Origin: Phocoena phocoena
Lineage: Eukaryota; Chordata; Mammalia; Artiodactyla; Phocoenidae
DNA: 64,000 nt
Assembly: GCF_963924675.1 (NCBI RefSeq)
Contig: NC_089226.1
Location: 48,749,124 to 48,813,123, forward strand
Direction of reading: 5' to 3'
Numbering within the stretch: position 1 is the stretch's first letter; each line of letters opens with the position of its first letter. The position numbers and the translations under genes are program-made. Positions 1 through 12,114 of this stretch are shown here, one piece after another. A model generated the notes under the pieces. That model made no database searches. It saw nothing but the letters and a program-made list of their open reading frames with translations, and had not been told where the DNA came from.

Positions 1-523
1 GTGGCACATATATAAAATGGAATATTACTCAACCATAAAAAGAAATGAAATTGAGTTATTTGTAGTGAGGTGGATGGACCTAGAGTCTGTCATACAGAGT
101 GAAGTAAGTCCGAAAGAGAAAATCCAATACCATATGCTAACACATATATATGGAATCTAAAAAAAAAAGTTCTCAGGAACCTAGGGACAGGACAGGAATA
201 AAGATGTAGATGTATAAAATGGGCTTGAGGACACAAGGAAGGGTAAGGGTAAGCTGGGACAAAGTGAGAGAGTGGCATTGATATATATACACTACCAAAT
301 TTAGAACAGATAGCTAGTGGGAAGCAGCCACATAGCACAGGGAGATCAGCTCGGTGCTTTGTGACCACCTAGAGGGATGGGATAAGGAGGGTGGGAGGGA
401 GACACAAGAGGGAGGGGATATGGGGATATATGTATATGTATAGCTGATTCACTTTGTTACACAGCAGAAATGAACACAACATTGTAAAGCAATTATACTG
501 CAATAAAGATGTTTAAAAAAAAA
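1..523 (+). mobile_element. L1 LINE, 3' end (ORF2 tail and 3' UTR), cut by window edge
   Basis: The first ~110 bases are the end of L1 ORF2 (the conserved stretch encoding a WHIYTMEYYSAIK-like end is just recognisable as 'gaatattactcaaccataaaaagaaat'). A G/A-rich 3' UTR follows, then a terminal 'gcaataaagatgttt' and an A-run near 523. The 3' UTR is closely similar, in opposite orientation, to 14055-14520, so this is the same cetartiodactyl L1 lineage. The open minus frame at 90-368 is only the UTR read backwards. The 5' part lies outside the window. Confidence 0.9.
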
Positions 524-2027
524 GGACATTGTAGACATAAATTCATAATATGGTATACAAATGTAATTCTGACATTTGATATTTATGGCACTTGTGGACT
601 TTCTTGGGACAGAATTGGGGTCTTTTATTTATCTTTTGCATGTTCCACCACACCTAACCATGTCTTAGACATGGGCTTGCTATGTCTTAGTTGTGGTTCT
701 TTGTCAAAGTAGCTTAAGGGGCTAGTCAACAAAGCAAATCATTGAACATAGCTGGTTATTTATTTTCTTATGGGGGAATTGGAGTATTTTTCTTTTTCTG
801 TATAACTAATTTCTTTGTTGCATTTTTGCACTTTTTGGTGTAAATGAGAAGTATCTCAAAAAGGGGGGTTCATGCACAACCTGGAATAATCACTCATACA
901 ATCTAAAAATGAGTCATAGCATCATACCAGTTTAGCGTCACTTGGACTCAAAACTTACAGCACATAGAATCTTACAGATAATACCTTGTATTTCCCATAT
1001 TACACATACTTTTCAATATTCGAGTGTTTCCCATATTGAATGGATATAGGAAGTATATTCTTCTAAGAATACACTTAATTTTATGTTGACAGTGAAATAT
1101 TAGAGTAAGAAGGATACGCAGCATTTCTTGACTGGATTGAGGAAAGTTGCTACTCAAGTATTGTGAGGATTAAGATGTTCTTAATGATATTTTAATTGTA
1201 GTTCTAGTAATTTTTCTTTTGCTACTTAAAACACAATTCTTTTATTTGGAAATGTTCCCATTTTATGGTTATGCTAAGTGCTTTGCAAGGTACTGGAGGT
1301 TTGTAGGCAGAGATGTTCATTAGGTTCAGAGTTAAATTAACAAAATGCCATTATTTTTAAGAAAAGAAGCTCAGCAAAGGTTAGAACTTGAGAAAGTAGG
1401 TACTGTACTCTCAAAAAACTTACTGATTTTCATATTTAGCTTCCTTATCTGAAGAAATCAACCTGAATTCTAATGGTATTTAAAACGAAAGAGTCTAAAA
1501 AAAATGAATGTCTAAGTCAAATGAAAGGAAATGCTTTGTATTAAGCCTATATATGATTTCAACCTTGGTTGAATTCTTAAAAAAAGAAAAAAAATTCCAG
1601 ACTCAAAACTGTGGGCATGTATTGTAGGGACAAAAAAAAAAAAAAAAAAAGAGGTGGGAAAATGCAAATGAAAAAATAGTTGAGAAAGAGATTAGCAATC
1701 TATAGCCAGGAATGAAATTGTTACAATAGCTTTTAACTTGAAGGAAATTCCAGGAGGTAATAGTGATGTGATAATTGATAACATTTTTTTTAATATCTTT
1801 CCCCACACTTTTTATATTATGGTTATATTATTTAAATGATTAAAAATTTTAAACTCTATATTATAGTTAGTATTTATAATGTTAAATTGAGATTATAGAA
1901 TCTATTAATTTGTAACATTTATTTAATTCGCTTTCAGTTCTTAAAGTTGAAAAACAACATCAACAGTAGTAGACCTCATATTATGATCTTAAAACAAACT
2001 AAAACTGTTTTCACTGATATACCTGTG
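524..2027. other. Unique AT-rich DNA, no gene seen
   Basis: No splice-bounded open frame, RNA gene or confidently named repeat was found. The only low-complexity element is an A-run at 1632-1650. Short open frames here have no coding character. Confidence 0.5.
1632..1650. repeat. A19 homopolymer run
   Basis: A continuous run of A without a recognisable SINE or LINE body on its 5' side. It could be the tail of a decayed retroposon. Confidence 0.8.
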
Positions 2028-2086
2028 TTAAGTTCTTTTTTTAAATTTTTTTAACTTTTTATTTTATATTGGGGTATTAAGTTCTT
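2028..2086 (-). mobile_element. Very short antisense retroposed L1 tail with target duplication
   Basis: The 10-mer TTAAGTTCTT occurs at 2028-2037 and again at 2077-2086. Between them are 39 bases: a T-rich run followed by 'ttttattttatattgggg', which resembles the antisense extreme 3' end of cetartiodactyl L1. This is the structure of a severely 5'-truncated insertion. The match to the L1 end is short, so family assignment is tentative. Confidence 0.5.
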
Positions 2087-2374
2087 ACCTTTACTAGTGA
2101 GTGCTTGTATTACATTGCTTAAAGCCACCTAACTTCTCTGTATCTCAGTTGACTTGAATGTCCTGTGACTAGTTTGGTATTTTTCAGTCTTAGAAGTTGA
2201 TTATTACTGGGGCAGCTTGGTTCCACATAACCGTGATGAATGAAATTATTATATGGATATATTTATTCTGTTTAATCATGTTCTGATGAGTTCAGTTATC
2301 TGAATATAAAATAGATGGACTGTGTAATATAATCATTTTCATATAAGAAATCCAAAGAAATTACAGCTGCACTT

Positions 2375-2495
2375 GTAACACAGAGGCAGCAATAATACCT
2401 GCTTCGTAAGATACTTGGGGGGATTAAATGAGTCAGTACATGTACGCGATTAGCGCAGTGCCTGGCATAGAATAAGCTTTCAGTACATACTGTAT
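2375..2495 (+). repeat. MIR SINE, 3' half
   Basis: The 3' MIR core pattern is visible: 'aataatacctgctt...gattaaatgagtcagtacatgt...gcgcagtgcctggcatag'. It is old and diverged. Confidence 0.75.
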
Positions 2496-2734
2496 TTTTT
2501 AAATTATTGAGTTTATTATTATTATTTTCCTTTTTTATCTAGGCAAGACTGTCAATTCTCAATTTTGATTGGAGATCATCATAGTATTTGAACTGATAAA
2601 GATGTTATGAGGAGGATTTTAATCATATATTCGAAGTGATTTGGCTTCCCTGGAAGAGAAAAGAGCTAGAAATTTAAGGTTTCATTATAGAAGTATATTT
2701 CACAAACCTGTGGGTGTCGATATGGGATGGCATA

Positions 2735-2985
2735 AAGTTAAAGGCAGTGTGATAAGTGCATAAAACACGGAACCTACAGCAGGAAGGTGTGGAGGCCTAA
2801 CTCTTATTCACTACCTGTGTGACTCTAGACACAGATGTTTCAGAGTCAAGCCTTAGTTTCCATATTTGTAAAATACAGATCATTTTGCAGTCCACAGACT
2901 CCTTCTGAGGTTCTAATAAAGGCAGTATGTGAACATTTCAAGTACATTGTCTGGCATGCAGTAGTGGCTCACAAAGTAATTCATA
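2735..2985 (+). repeat. MIR SINE, near full length, diverged
   Basis: Order of motifs matches MIR: an equivalent of 'ctgtgtgactctagaca', then 'ccttagtttccatatttgtaaaatacag', then 'ggttctaataaaggcagtatgtgaa...ctggcatgcagtagtggctcac'. Confidence 0.75.
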
Positions 2986-4263
2986 ATTTTTGTTAAATTA
3001 AACTTGTAATAGCTTAGTATTCTAATTGAAAGATAATGTAGTGCCAAGTTTTTAAAATAAAATATATACTGGTGATGGCCCTAAATACAACCATTTCCCT
3101 ATAATTATATTTTCCCTGTTGAGCACATTAAAATTAATCATTGATGTTTTGTAAAATTTTTGGTTTTCATTGTAGATGATTTGTTTGCTTTATATTTTGT
3201 GTGGTTTATTTTCCTTCAAAGTTACTGCAGTTTAAAAAGCATGTGGGTTTCCAGTCCTCCATTCTCATTCCCTTCTCCCCTCAAATGAAAGCTCCATCTA
3301 GACCTTGTCTATACTTACATTAGAGAGAATAAATTGTTTTAAGGAACTTACTAAAAAGCTAATCAATTTGGGCAAAGTGATTGGTGTTCTTGTTGTTAAC
3401 AACTTAAATTCACTTGTGAAAGGTCCACTCATGATTACCTAGCCCCCTTTTTACTTGCAGATGTGAAATAGTAACCAGACAAATCTGCCCTGGTGGCATA
3501 GTCAGCTGAACTTAGATATCGTTACAGTGCCCTCCTCCATGCCCTACGCCACTCAAATTGATTATGCTGATGTTCAAGTTTAATGTCTAGATTTTAAGAG
3601 ACACGCGACCACCACAGGTTGATCAAATGTCAGAAATTAAAATTAACATGTAAAAGAGCAAGAAAACTTCTGGGTTGTTAATTCACCTCATATTTAATGA
3701 GCTCCGCTATGTAGAGGATGACAGAGCAATGCTTTCACAGTCTGAGGGAAACTTTTCTTAATCTAGAATTCCATGACTAGCCAAAGTACCATAACGAGCC
3801 CAAGTACCAATCGAGTATAAGAATAAAGATATTTGTAATATTATGAGCACTTGGAAAGTCTGCATCACATACACTCTTGCACTGGAAGTTTCATGAGCTT
3901 GTACTCAGGAAGGGAGTACACCCAGAGAGAGGAAGCCACAGGTGTAACGAACAGTGGCGTAAACTCAGAAGAGCAAGGAAGAGATAGTGGTGGGAAGTCT
4001 CAAAATGATGGGGGTACAAATGGCCTGGAGAGCAGTTTAGATAAAGGTCAGAAGCTTCTAGAAGAAGCTCAGAGAAACAGTGTCTCGATAGAATAAATGA
4101 TATAATCAAGAGTCTGCAGATAACTGAAAGTATGATGGTAAAGGCAAATAATGTAAGAAAAAGACAAAGGCAGTTAGAAACTGTGGGGTGAGGGCTAAGG
4201 GAAGGATTATATTTTACAGGCCAACTACGAAGCAAACTATACAAGAAAGTAATAATTTTTTTT
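2986..4263. other. Unique DNA, no gene seen
   Basis: AT-rich sequence. The 81-codon frame at 3851-4096 begins with ATG but lacks splice sites, a promoter or family resemblance, and is opposed by a longer minus frame. I treat both as chance. Confidence 0.45.
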
Positions 4264-4451
4264 AAAATGTAATACATTTCTTTTCTTTTTTTTTTTTTTG
4301 CGGTACGCGGGCCTCTCACCGCTGTGGCCTCTCCCGTCGCGGAGCACAGACTCCGGACGTGCAGGCTCAGCGGCCATGGCTCACGGGCCCAGCCGCTCCG
4401 CGGGAAGCCCTATAAAAGCACCGGGGAAGCCCTAAAAAATGTAATACATTT
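4264..4451 (-). mobile_element. CHR-type tRNA SINE, rearranged, promoter boxes missing
   Basis: Antisense SINE body at 4280-4435 bounded by a perfect 16-bp target duplication, AAAATGTAATACATTT, at 4264-4279 and 4436-4451. The poly-T (tail) and the 3' two thirds are normal. Reading the SINE strand from its 5' end, the head AGGGCTTCCCCGGTG is followed by a few foreign bases, then AGGGCTTCCC again. The sequence then jumps straight to the GCGGAGCGGCTGGGCCC segment. The A-box and B-box region is absent. Because the target duplication is intact, the rearrangement was probably created during insertion. Confidence 0.9.
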
Positions 4452-4811
4452 TTAAATGCCTGATTTGTGGAAGGCATTGTTATAGTCATATGACAAAAAA
4501 TAAATATCAACAATCTTGAAAATATAAACGTTCAGCTCTGACAGAAGAGAGAAGGAATAGTAAAGTTGAAGGAAGAATAATGGGCAAATTGACACCTTAA
4601 AAATTGTGGAGTTGAGAAAGCCTACTAGAGTGATGAAATAAGATATCAATTTTTAAGAAATTATTTCCAGTTACAGAGATAACTGTTAAAATGACTAAAA
4701 TAATATTACAAATACCAAACATCTGAAGAGAAATTGGGAGTAGGAGAGTAGTGTGATTTAAATCCTCATCTTTCGTAAGAGGAAGTCAATAGATGTTAAA
4801 ATGGACAAATC

Positions 4812-5030
4812 AAAAATTAGAGGGCTTCCCTGGTAGCGCAGTGGTTGAGAGTCCGCCTGCGGAAGCAGGGGACACGGGTTCGTGCCCCGGTCTGGGAAGA
4901 TCCCACGTGCCGCGGAGCAGCTGGGCCCATGAGCCATGGCCGTTGAGCCTGCGCGTCCGAAGCCTGTGCTCCACAACGGGAGAGGCCACAAGGGTGAGAA
5001 GCCCGCGTACGGCAAAAAAAAAATTAAAGG
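4812..5030 (+). mobile_element. CHR-type tRNA SINE, full length
   Basis: Starts GGGCTTCCCTGGTAGCGCAG, with A box TAGCGCAGTGG and B box GGGTTCGTGCCCC, and ends in an A-run at about 5014-5023. Flanks AAAAATTAGAGG (4812-4823) and AAAAATTAAAGG (5019-5030) form the target duplication with one change. Open frames on both strands here are SINE frames, not genes. Confidence 0.93.
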
Positions 5031-7334
5031 TATATTCACGTTGTATAGTAGTTCAGAGATAACCTAGGAAAGAATATAAAGTGGAAACAGTTTAAATTCC
5101 TAGAAGAATGTCAGGAGTTGAAGAATGTGTTGGTATGGGAGATTCTAAGCTTTTCTAGACAGTTTGTATGAAAATATAAATAGGTGTATTTACATGTGTT
5201 ACTTTAAAAGCAATAAGAATAAATGAAAAATAACACCTAAATTGGTTAAAGCAGAATGCTGCTCTTACTTGTTTGCTTATTACCTCCTATGTTTCATCTC
5301 CGCCACAGTTAAATCTTTGGGGTTAGGCATTGAATTTCTTGTGGGTTACTCATAGAGTCAAACACAAGGATTACTCAATCAAAATACATACATCTTGACT
5401 ACTGGAGCTTTTATATCAATTTTTAAATAACGAACGCAAACTTCTGGGAGTATACAGGTCTGTTCCTTGTTAATTCAACTAACATTTATTAAGAAACTAC
5501 TCTTTGCATGGCTCTCCGTGGACTCAAGTTACGAAAGTACTTCAATTTGTTAAGTATACATGTAAAGTTTATTATTTTGTCAGTATTCTTTGAGTGTTTA
5601 TTATGTGTCAGGCACTATCTAGGCCTTGTAGATACAATGGCTACTATAAGAGTCCTCGTTCTCTTAAAGTCTACTAGTTCCCCCTGAAAGGCACCGTGTA
5701 CCTACTGCGTACTATGTGGTTGACTTATTATGCTGTGACGTACTCTAAGTATCTGTAGAATGAAGGAACTTGTAGAATATTCTGGTTCAAATACTATCAA
5801 AGGGTTCATGAACCCTGGAATAGACTCTACCTTTCAGAAGAAAAGAAATGAGTTTTATGGAAGTGTGTCACACAATAGAGGTCTCTAAGGCCTGATCTTG
5901 AAGAATGAGAAAAAGCTTCCCACCCTTGTTCATAGCACTGAAATAATATTCATTTGTGGTTGTGAGCTGTGGGAAGGTACAGGAATAAACATAAGGGTAC
6001 TCATTTTTTATTACTAAAGCCCTATTAAGAGATCAAACAATTTTTGTTCCGTTAGATTTGGGGGATCTAAATGAGAGTTATGTATTTGTAAATTTGCACC
6101 AGTTTGTGTGGGAGGGTGAATGTTACAGGAATAATTGGAGAAGGCAGTGATCAGGATAGATAGTGGTAATTTTGGGGTCACATGCAAATTAGGAGTAGTA
6201 TCCATAAATAGTTTTTCTTTAAATATACATGATTTTATATCCTGCCGTCTCCGTTTTCTAGAGCCTCCAGATAGACATCTCAGTTCCTCCATCCAATCCC
6301 TGCATCTGGCACAATGGAAACAGATGGAAGAATCCAAAGTCTCAATTAAAGCTGCCTTTGAATGTATAAAGAATTCCTGTTATGAAGTCTTGTGAGTTAG
6401 AAACACTGTGCCAGCACTCTGCCACCATGTGGCTTCTGGAGTCATTGCAGCACATACAGAACTCAAAATCAGCACCTGTTCCTTAAACTTTCATTGGGGC
6501 TATGTGTATTAGGTTAGGTTTTATGGGCAGACACTTTATTTAAAGGGATATAATTATTCAAGATTCATGAGAATACATTAAGAATTAGCTTTCCAATATA
6601 TATTTTGTGCAATGTAGATACCATATCATTGGCTGTAATTCTCTAGCTACCACAAAATAATGATTTCCAAATTGCAATTTTAAGTATCATGGAATCTTAG
6701 AACTGGAATAGTCCTCAGAGATTAACCAATCCAACGTTAGAATGCCTCTTATTATCCTTCTAATAGGAGAGGCTGCTGTCTCAGCTTAACCATCTCTAGA
6801 AGAGCTTGTTTAATTTTGCAAAGTTGACTATCCTAATCACCTTTGACAGTGTTTATCCAAAGAGTTACAAATCCAACTAACGCTGCTATATTTTTACATA
6901 TAAAACACAAAAAGAATTATAAAAGGGTCTTATTTCAACTGCATTTTCCAAATCTATTAGGTCAGCACCAAGTATATAATAGGCACTTAGTAAATAATAG
7001 CCCTATTCAGTTTTCCCATATTCAGTTTTTTAAGATGCAGGCTCAGAGTTTACAACTGTAAAGAAACTATATGCCCAATGACAAAATGCTTTCAATAGTT
7101 TATTTAATATTCTTCCAGTTTTACTTTAGTCCTTTATTTTATTTGTTGCAACGAAGAGTCATGGAGTACATCCTGTGTTAGATGCTGGAGATGCAAAATT
7201 AAAAATATATAATAAGTGCTCTTACATTTTTATCTATTGGAAAACAATTTATTTGAATATAAAAATTTAAGTTGCTTGATGGAGATATATGAAAAGTTCA
7301 GTCGGACCCCAATGAAAAGCATCTTGAGTTGCTG
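5031..7334. other. Mostly unique DNA with faint ancient repeats, no gene seen
   Basis: Around 5560-5640 ('gagtgtttattatgtgtcaggcactat') and 6690-6800 ('atggaatcttagaactggaatagtcctcagag') are diverged pieces of ancient mammalian interspersed repeats that I cannot name securely. Open frames at 6014-6395 and 6843-7061 show no splice boundaries or family similarity. Confidence 0.45.
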
Positions 7335-7985
7335 ATGTATTCATTTTCTATGCTGTGTAATAAATTACAAGTTTAATAACTTAAGACGCTACACCTTTAT
7401 TACTTCACAGTTTCCATTGGTTGAGAGTCCAAACACAGCTTAGCAGAATTCTCTGCTTCCAGGTCTCATTGGCTGCAGTCCAGGTGTCATTTAGGGCTGT
7501 GGCCTCATCAGAAGCTCAACCGGGAAAAGATCCACTTTCAAGATTACTCGGGTTGTTGGCAGAATTTATTTCCTTGTTGTTGTATGAATGAGGGCCCCGC
7601 CTTTTCATTGCCTGTTAGTTGGAGGCCACTTCGGGTATTAGAAGCCACCCATAGTTCGCTGCCATGTAACCCTCTCCAGAGGCAGTTTATAAAATTGCTG
7701 TTTGCTTCTTCAAGGCCAGCGTGAGAATCTCTCTGCAGTCTTCTAAGACAGAGTCTTCTATAATGTAAGGTAATCGTGAGCAAAATATTCCATCATCTTT
7801 GTCATTTAATGTAACCTAACGAAGAGAATGACATCCTACCATCTTCACCGTATTCTTTTAGTTAGATACCAGTCACCACTGCTTCTACCTGAACTCAAAG
7901 GGAGGAAGGTATTACACAAAGGCCTGAACACCAGGAGACAGGAATTATTGGAGGCCATCTTAGCGCGAGTCTGTCAGAGCTGAAA
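7335..7985 (+). mobile_element. Old solo LTR, MaLR/ERVL-like (MLT1-type)
   Basis: Motif order resembles an old mammalian LTR-retrotransposon LTR: 'tgtattcattttctatgctgtgtaataaattac', 'cacagtttcc', 'ctgcttccaggtctca...ggctgcagtccaggtgtca', 'gtggcctcatcagaagctcaac', 'aggtattacacaaaggcctgaacaccaggaga' and 'ggaggccatctta'. No internal viral genes are seen. Family assignment is from memory of consensus layout and could be another ERVL-class LTR. Confidence 0.5.
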
Positions 7986-8330
7986 AAATTTATCCGGAGA
8001 GTCAGGGAAGACTTCTCGGTTAAGGAAGACTTCACCTCAAAGTGGACATTGTGATGAGATGTGTGATGTTTTCCATGTAGATTTAAAAAAACAGGAAAAC
8101 AAACCACACTGAGAGAATAGCTTTGCTGACATATGGAAGAGTGAAGGAAGATTGGACAGGTGGGCCAGGGTCAGATCACAAAGGGCCTCACTTTGTGAGT
8201 TAAGGAGTATACCAAAAGAAAAGGGGAAAATGGCTGAGTACCAGACAGGGAGTACAGTGGTCAGAGGTCCATGGTATACATGATACATGCCATTCTGGCA
8301 GCAATATAGAGGACAGGTGGGGGGAGCATA
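7986..8330 (+). repeat. Ancient interspersed repeat fragment (family unassigned)
   Basis: Contains 'ggaagacttc', 'cagggtcagatcacaaagggcctc' and 'gtgagttaaggagtat'. The same type of G/A-rich repeat recurs at 19430-20350 and 36310-37420. The minus open frames at 7895-8288 are its reverse reading. Confidence 0.45.
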
Positions 8331-9655
8331 AGAGGCAGGGAAATAAATGAGATGCTATATTCAGTGTCACATGGCAGACAGCTGAAACAGTAGAGTAGCA
8401 TCTGGATACAGAAAATATTTAGGAAGTACAGTCACAGTATATGATATCAATAGTATAGAGTTAGTGGTAAGAGAGAATTTAAGGGTATTTTTGTGTGTAT
8501 TTAAAGCCAGTAGACTTCTTTCAGGTGAAATATGACTTTTAATGTTTAACGGTTTCATAACTGAAGGGCACTGATGTGTCTGTAAATGTGCTGAATCCAT
8601 TATATAAAACCAGACTGGTATTTTAAAGACAAGTGGCTATGATTAAACAAAATCTGTAGGATGAATTCTCTCACCTATAACCAGGGGCAGGGTCTGCAAT
8701 AGATAACCAGTCCCTACCTTGAGTGAGTAAAGGAAGACTGGAAGCTTCGTAATACTTCATCATAATGTCCTATTTGAGAGGAGCCGCTTGGTTACTTTCA
8801 CTTGAGTCCGATTTTAAAATGAAGGTATAATCTTGGGTCACTTTATCATCAGCAATAAGCAAACATCATATTCTGGCATAGGACTGGGGAGGCAGCTGGA
8901 AAAGTATTCCCATTAGCAGAGATTGGCTTGATACCTTTTTCACTGTCTCTAGAGGAGTTTGATGAGAGCTACCTGGTGGTTTTACCTATATCTCTAAGCA
9001 CTGAGAAAGGATCAGTTTGAGGGAAGAGATCTGGCACCCTTGTAGACATCTATATAGTGAGAAGGAGCTAAATTAGAGAGGCTTAAACTCATTTCTAGCA
9101 GAAGAGCGGATTTGTGGAAGCTGTTTCTTCTCCATATCAGGCTGCTCCTAGCTAAACATTGGAGTGGATATTTTTTGTCTGGCCAACATTCATTTTTTCT
9201 CTTTCTAATTGCACTCCACTTTCTTCTGCAGAATCACCTCTCTACCGCCGAGGGCAATTTTGTTGTGCCTCTAAATCAAGATACATGTCCCCATACTCCA
9301 GAAGCGGAAGCTAACCCCATACCCAGAGGCTGTAATCTGCCCCTTCTGCCAGATGGTGCCCTCTCTCAGGAGGCAGATAGACAATCTAAAATTCTGTTGG
9401 AATTTAATCATTCCAGCAGCTGCCTTTTCCATATCTTGTTCTTTTATCCTTTAGCTTTTCCACATCCTTCCAATTTCCTTTCCGATTAAGTTTGTCAGAG
9501 TTAGTTGTTTAAAACCAAAGAAAACGATACAGTAGCTCATTAGCATTTCAGAAAGGAGGAGAAAATAGTGTTTATGAGCTTCTATCAGCTGTCAGACCCT
9601 CTGTTAGATATTTTACATACCTTATTTTATCATCACCAAAGTGTCATGAAGTATA
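8331..9655. other. Unique DNA, no gene seen
   Basis: A 125-codon plus frame at 9112-9489 lacks splice bounds and family similarity. No promoter or polyA arrangement supports it. Nothing else was recognised. Confidence 0.4.
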
Positions 9656-12050
9656 AACTTATCTTAATGGGTTGAATCACATTAATAAATTCTCTAATAT
9701 TTAACTCACCTTGCATTTCTGGAATAGAGTCAGTTTGGTCATGATGAATTTATATATTAAAATGTAGATTTATATATATATAGCTAGATTCAGTATGGCA
9801 AAATTTTAGCAAGGGTTTTTGTATCTATGATTATAGTGAGATTGCCTAATTTTAGTATCTATTAGTCTCAAAATTGAGTCGGTGATTGTATCTCTTTATT
9901 CTGTAAAAAGGGTTCCTATAAGTTTGAAATGTTCTCCCTCTTGATTGGTTGATAGAGCTTATCTGCAAAACTGTCTAAGCCTAATGTTTTCCTCATAGAA
10001 ATATTTAAATTTTTTATTTGCTATCTTTTATAGTTTTAAGATTATTCGGGCTTTCTGTTTCTCTTTGAGTCAAGTTTAGTAATGATTTTCAAGGAATTTG
10101 TCCATTTCTTTCAGATTTTTAATTTTATTGGGGAAAAGTTTTTCTTATCCTTTTAAATGTTCTGCTGCATCTATAGTTGTCCCTTTTCATTCCTAAATTG
10201 TTTATTTGTACGTTTTGTAATACCTTTTGCGTAACTTTAAGGGACATGATTAATATTGTATTATTCTATTTAAGTCAGATTCCCCTGATCATAATCCCAG
10301 GATGCATCATTTATGTAGAGTATAACATACATGTGGCCCCTGGAGTTATGCAAAGTGTTGTTCTGGTCTTTTCTTTCTTTTTTTTGAGAGATCTTTGCAA
10401 AATTTTGTCAGTTTTATTGGCTTTGTTAATTCTCCTTACTGTATTTATTTTCTATTTTTAGTAACTCGTTCTTTTTTTAACTATCTTCTTCCTAAATGTA
10501 TGCTGGATTTATTATTTTTTCTAACTTCTTAATTTGGATACTTATTGGTTTTCAGAGTTTCTTCTTTACTAATATGAACACCCAAGGCTCTAAATTTTTC
10601 TCTTTCAATCGTTTTAGCAGCATCCCACACATTTTGGTATGTAGTATTATTATTGCTGTTTAGTTGTCTTAACTCCTAAGTTATTTAGAAATGAACTTTT
10701 AAAATTTCCAAATATGTGTTTTCAAGGGTATTTATTCTTGACTTCTAGTTATTTAATGGTCAACAACATTGTCTTTGTGGTACAGATTATTGGACATTTG
10801 TTGAGACTTGATCTGTGGCCCAGTGAGGGATAAATATTTGTAAATGTTTCATGTTTTGAAGAATGTGTAGTCTCCTAACATATATTTACCTGGTAAATTT
10901 GAGTTAGTTTTTTCTGTGAACTCTGAAGATATAATTCTGCTCTCTTACAGCTTCCAATTTACTCCCTATCAAGTTGTGTTATTTTGTAGGTAATCCACCT
11001 CTTCTTTCTAGCTGATTTTAAGACCTATTCTATATCTTTGGCGTTCTTTACTATGGTGAGTCTAGGTTTTTTGTTTGCTTTTGTTTTGTTGAAAATAAAT
11101 ACTGGTGGGGCTTATTATACTACCTAAATCTAGGGACTTGTATATTTCAATTCCAGAAAATTCCCAGCCAACCTTTTTTGGAACAATGCCTCTCTCTCCC
11201 TTCCTTACTATTGGAAGTCTCATTAGAAGCATACTGGCAAGAGGCTTTGAATGCTCATACAGGTTCTGCTCTATACCAGCTGCCCGGGTGAGGGAAAAAT
11301 TAAGGCCTGAATGTCATCCCATGCTCTCCTGGCCAACTTGTGTGCCTGAGGATCTGTGTTTGTCCAACTGTGCTGCCTCTTTTCTAATTTTCTCAAAGGT
11401 ATTTTATGAGCTACCTGTGGTACTATATGCTGGGCCATTTTGTTCTATACTCCACTTTCTTAATTTTTTCGTCTCATTTCTCATCTTATAATCCTTAGTG
11501 ATGTCTTCTAGGGAAACTTTCCCCAATCTATTTTCTAATTCTCTATTCAGTTGAGTCTAATCTGTTGTTTATTCTTTAAAGATTTATTTTAAATGGCTAT
11601 TTTTTCATTTCTGGAAACTTTATTGAACTCTTTGTTTGGATCTGCTTGTTATTTTTAGTAGTCTTTAGTGATTAACTCATACCTTTGATTTTCTCTTTTA
11701 TGTCTTTGGACATATTAATGCATAGTTATTGTTTATTATTTATCCTGTGGTTTAAAGTGTTTGTATTTTAATCTGTTGTTTTCTTATGCTGACTGTCAAT
11801 CATGATGATTTTCTTAAAATTTTTATTATTGTTTAATTTTGAGCTCACGTTTTCTGGAGATTTATCTGTGCTAATTCTCTGAGGCCTAGGTTGAGGGTGA
11901 TTTTGTAAAGAAAAAGCATGTATGTTTTTCTTCCAGACATCTGGGGGACAATTTTTCAGTTACACGCTTATGTTGGTGCTTTTTTATACACAGGTAGTAG
12001 GAAATTGAGCCCCAAATCTGAAAAAAGGGCAAGGTTGTAATTACAGATTC
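9656..12050 (-). mobile_element. Old L1 LINE (L1M-like), antisense, ORF2 and 5' region
   Basis: Reads as reverse-complement L1. The ORF2 reverse transcriptase/endonuclease region is recognisable by 'aaggaatttgtccatttctttc', 'gttttattggctttgtt', 'agcagcatcccacacattttgg' and 'gaagaatgtgtagtctcc' in the expected antisense order. From about 11500 the text resembles the 5' part of old L1M elements ('tttctggaaactttattgaactctttg...gaggcctaggtt'). All reading frames are destroyed. The segment 10980-11500 is less certain and may include unrelated sequence. Confidence 0.65.
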
Positions 12051-12114
12051 TCATGGGAGATTTTTCCCCCTTCCATTCACTGTCAATGCCAAGATTGATA
12101 AACATTCCTCACCA

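Noticed and set aside
3851..4319. Overlapping 81-codon (+) and 142-codon (-) frames
   Set aside because: Opposed chance frames, the minus one running into the SINE; no splice or family support.
4812..4900. tRNA-like A and B boxes in each SINE head
   Set aside because: They are the pol III promoter of a retroposon; the cloverleaf is not maintained and an A tail with target duplication is present, so none is a tRNA gene.
7335..7985. Possibility of an endogenous retrovirus with coding genes near the LTR
   Set aside because: Only LTR-like sequence is seen; no gag, pol or env-like frames flank this LTR or those at 12.1 and 41.4 kb.
9112..9489. 125-codon plus-strand frame
   Set aside because: No promoter, splice bounds or family resemblance; composition typical of chance frames.
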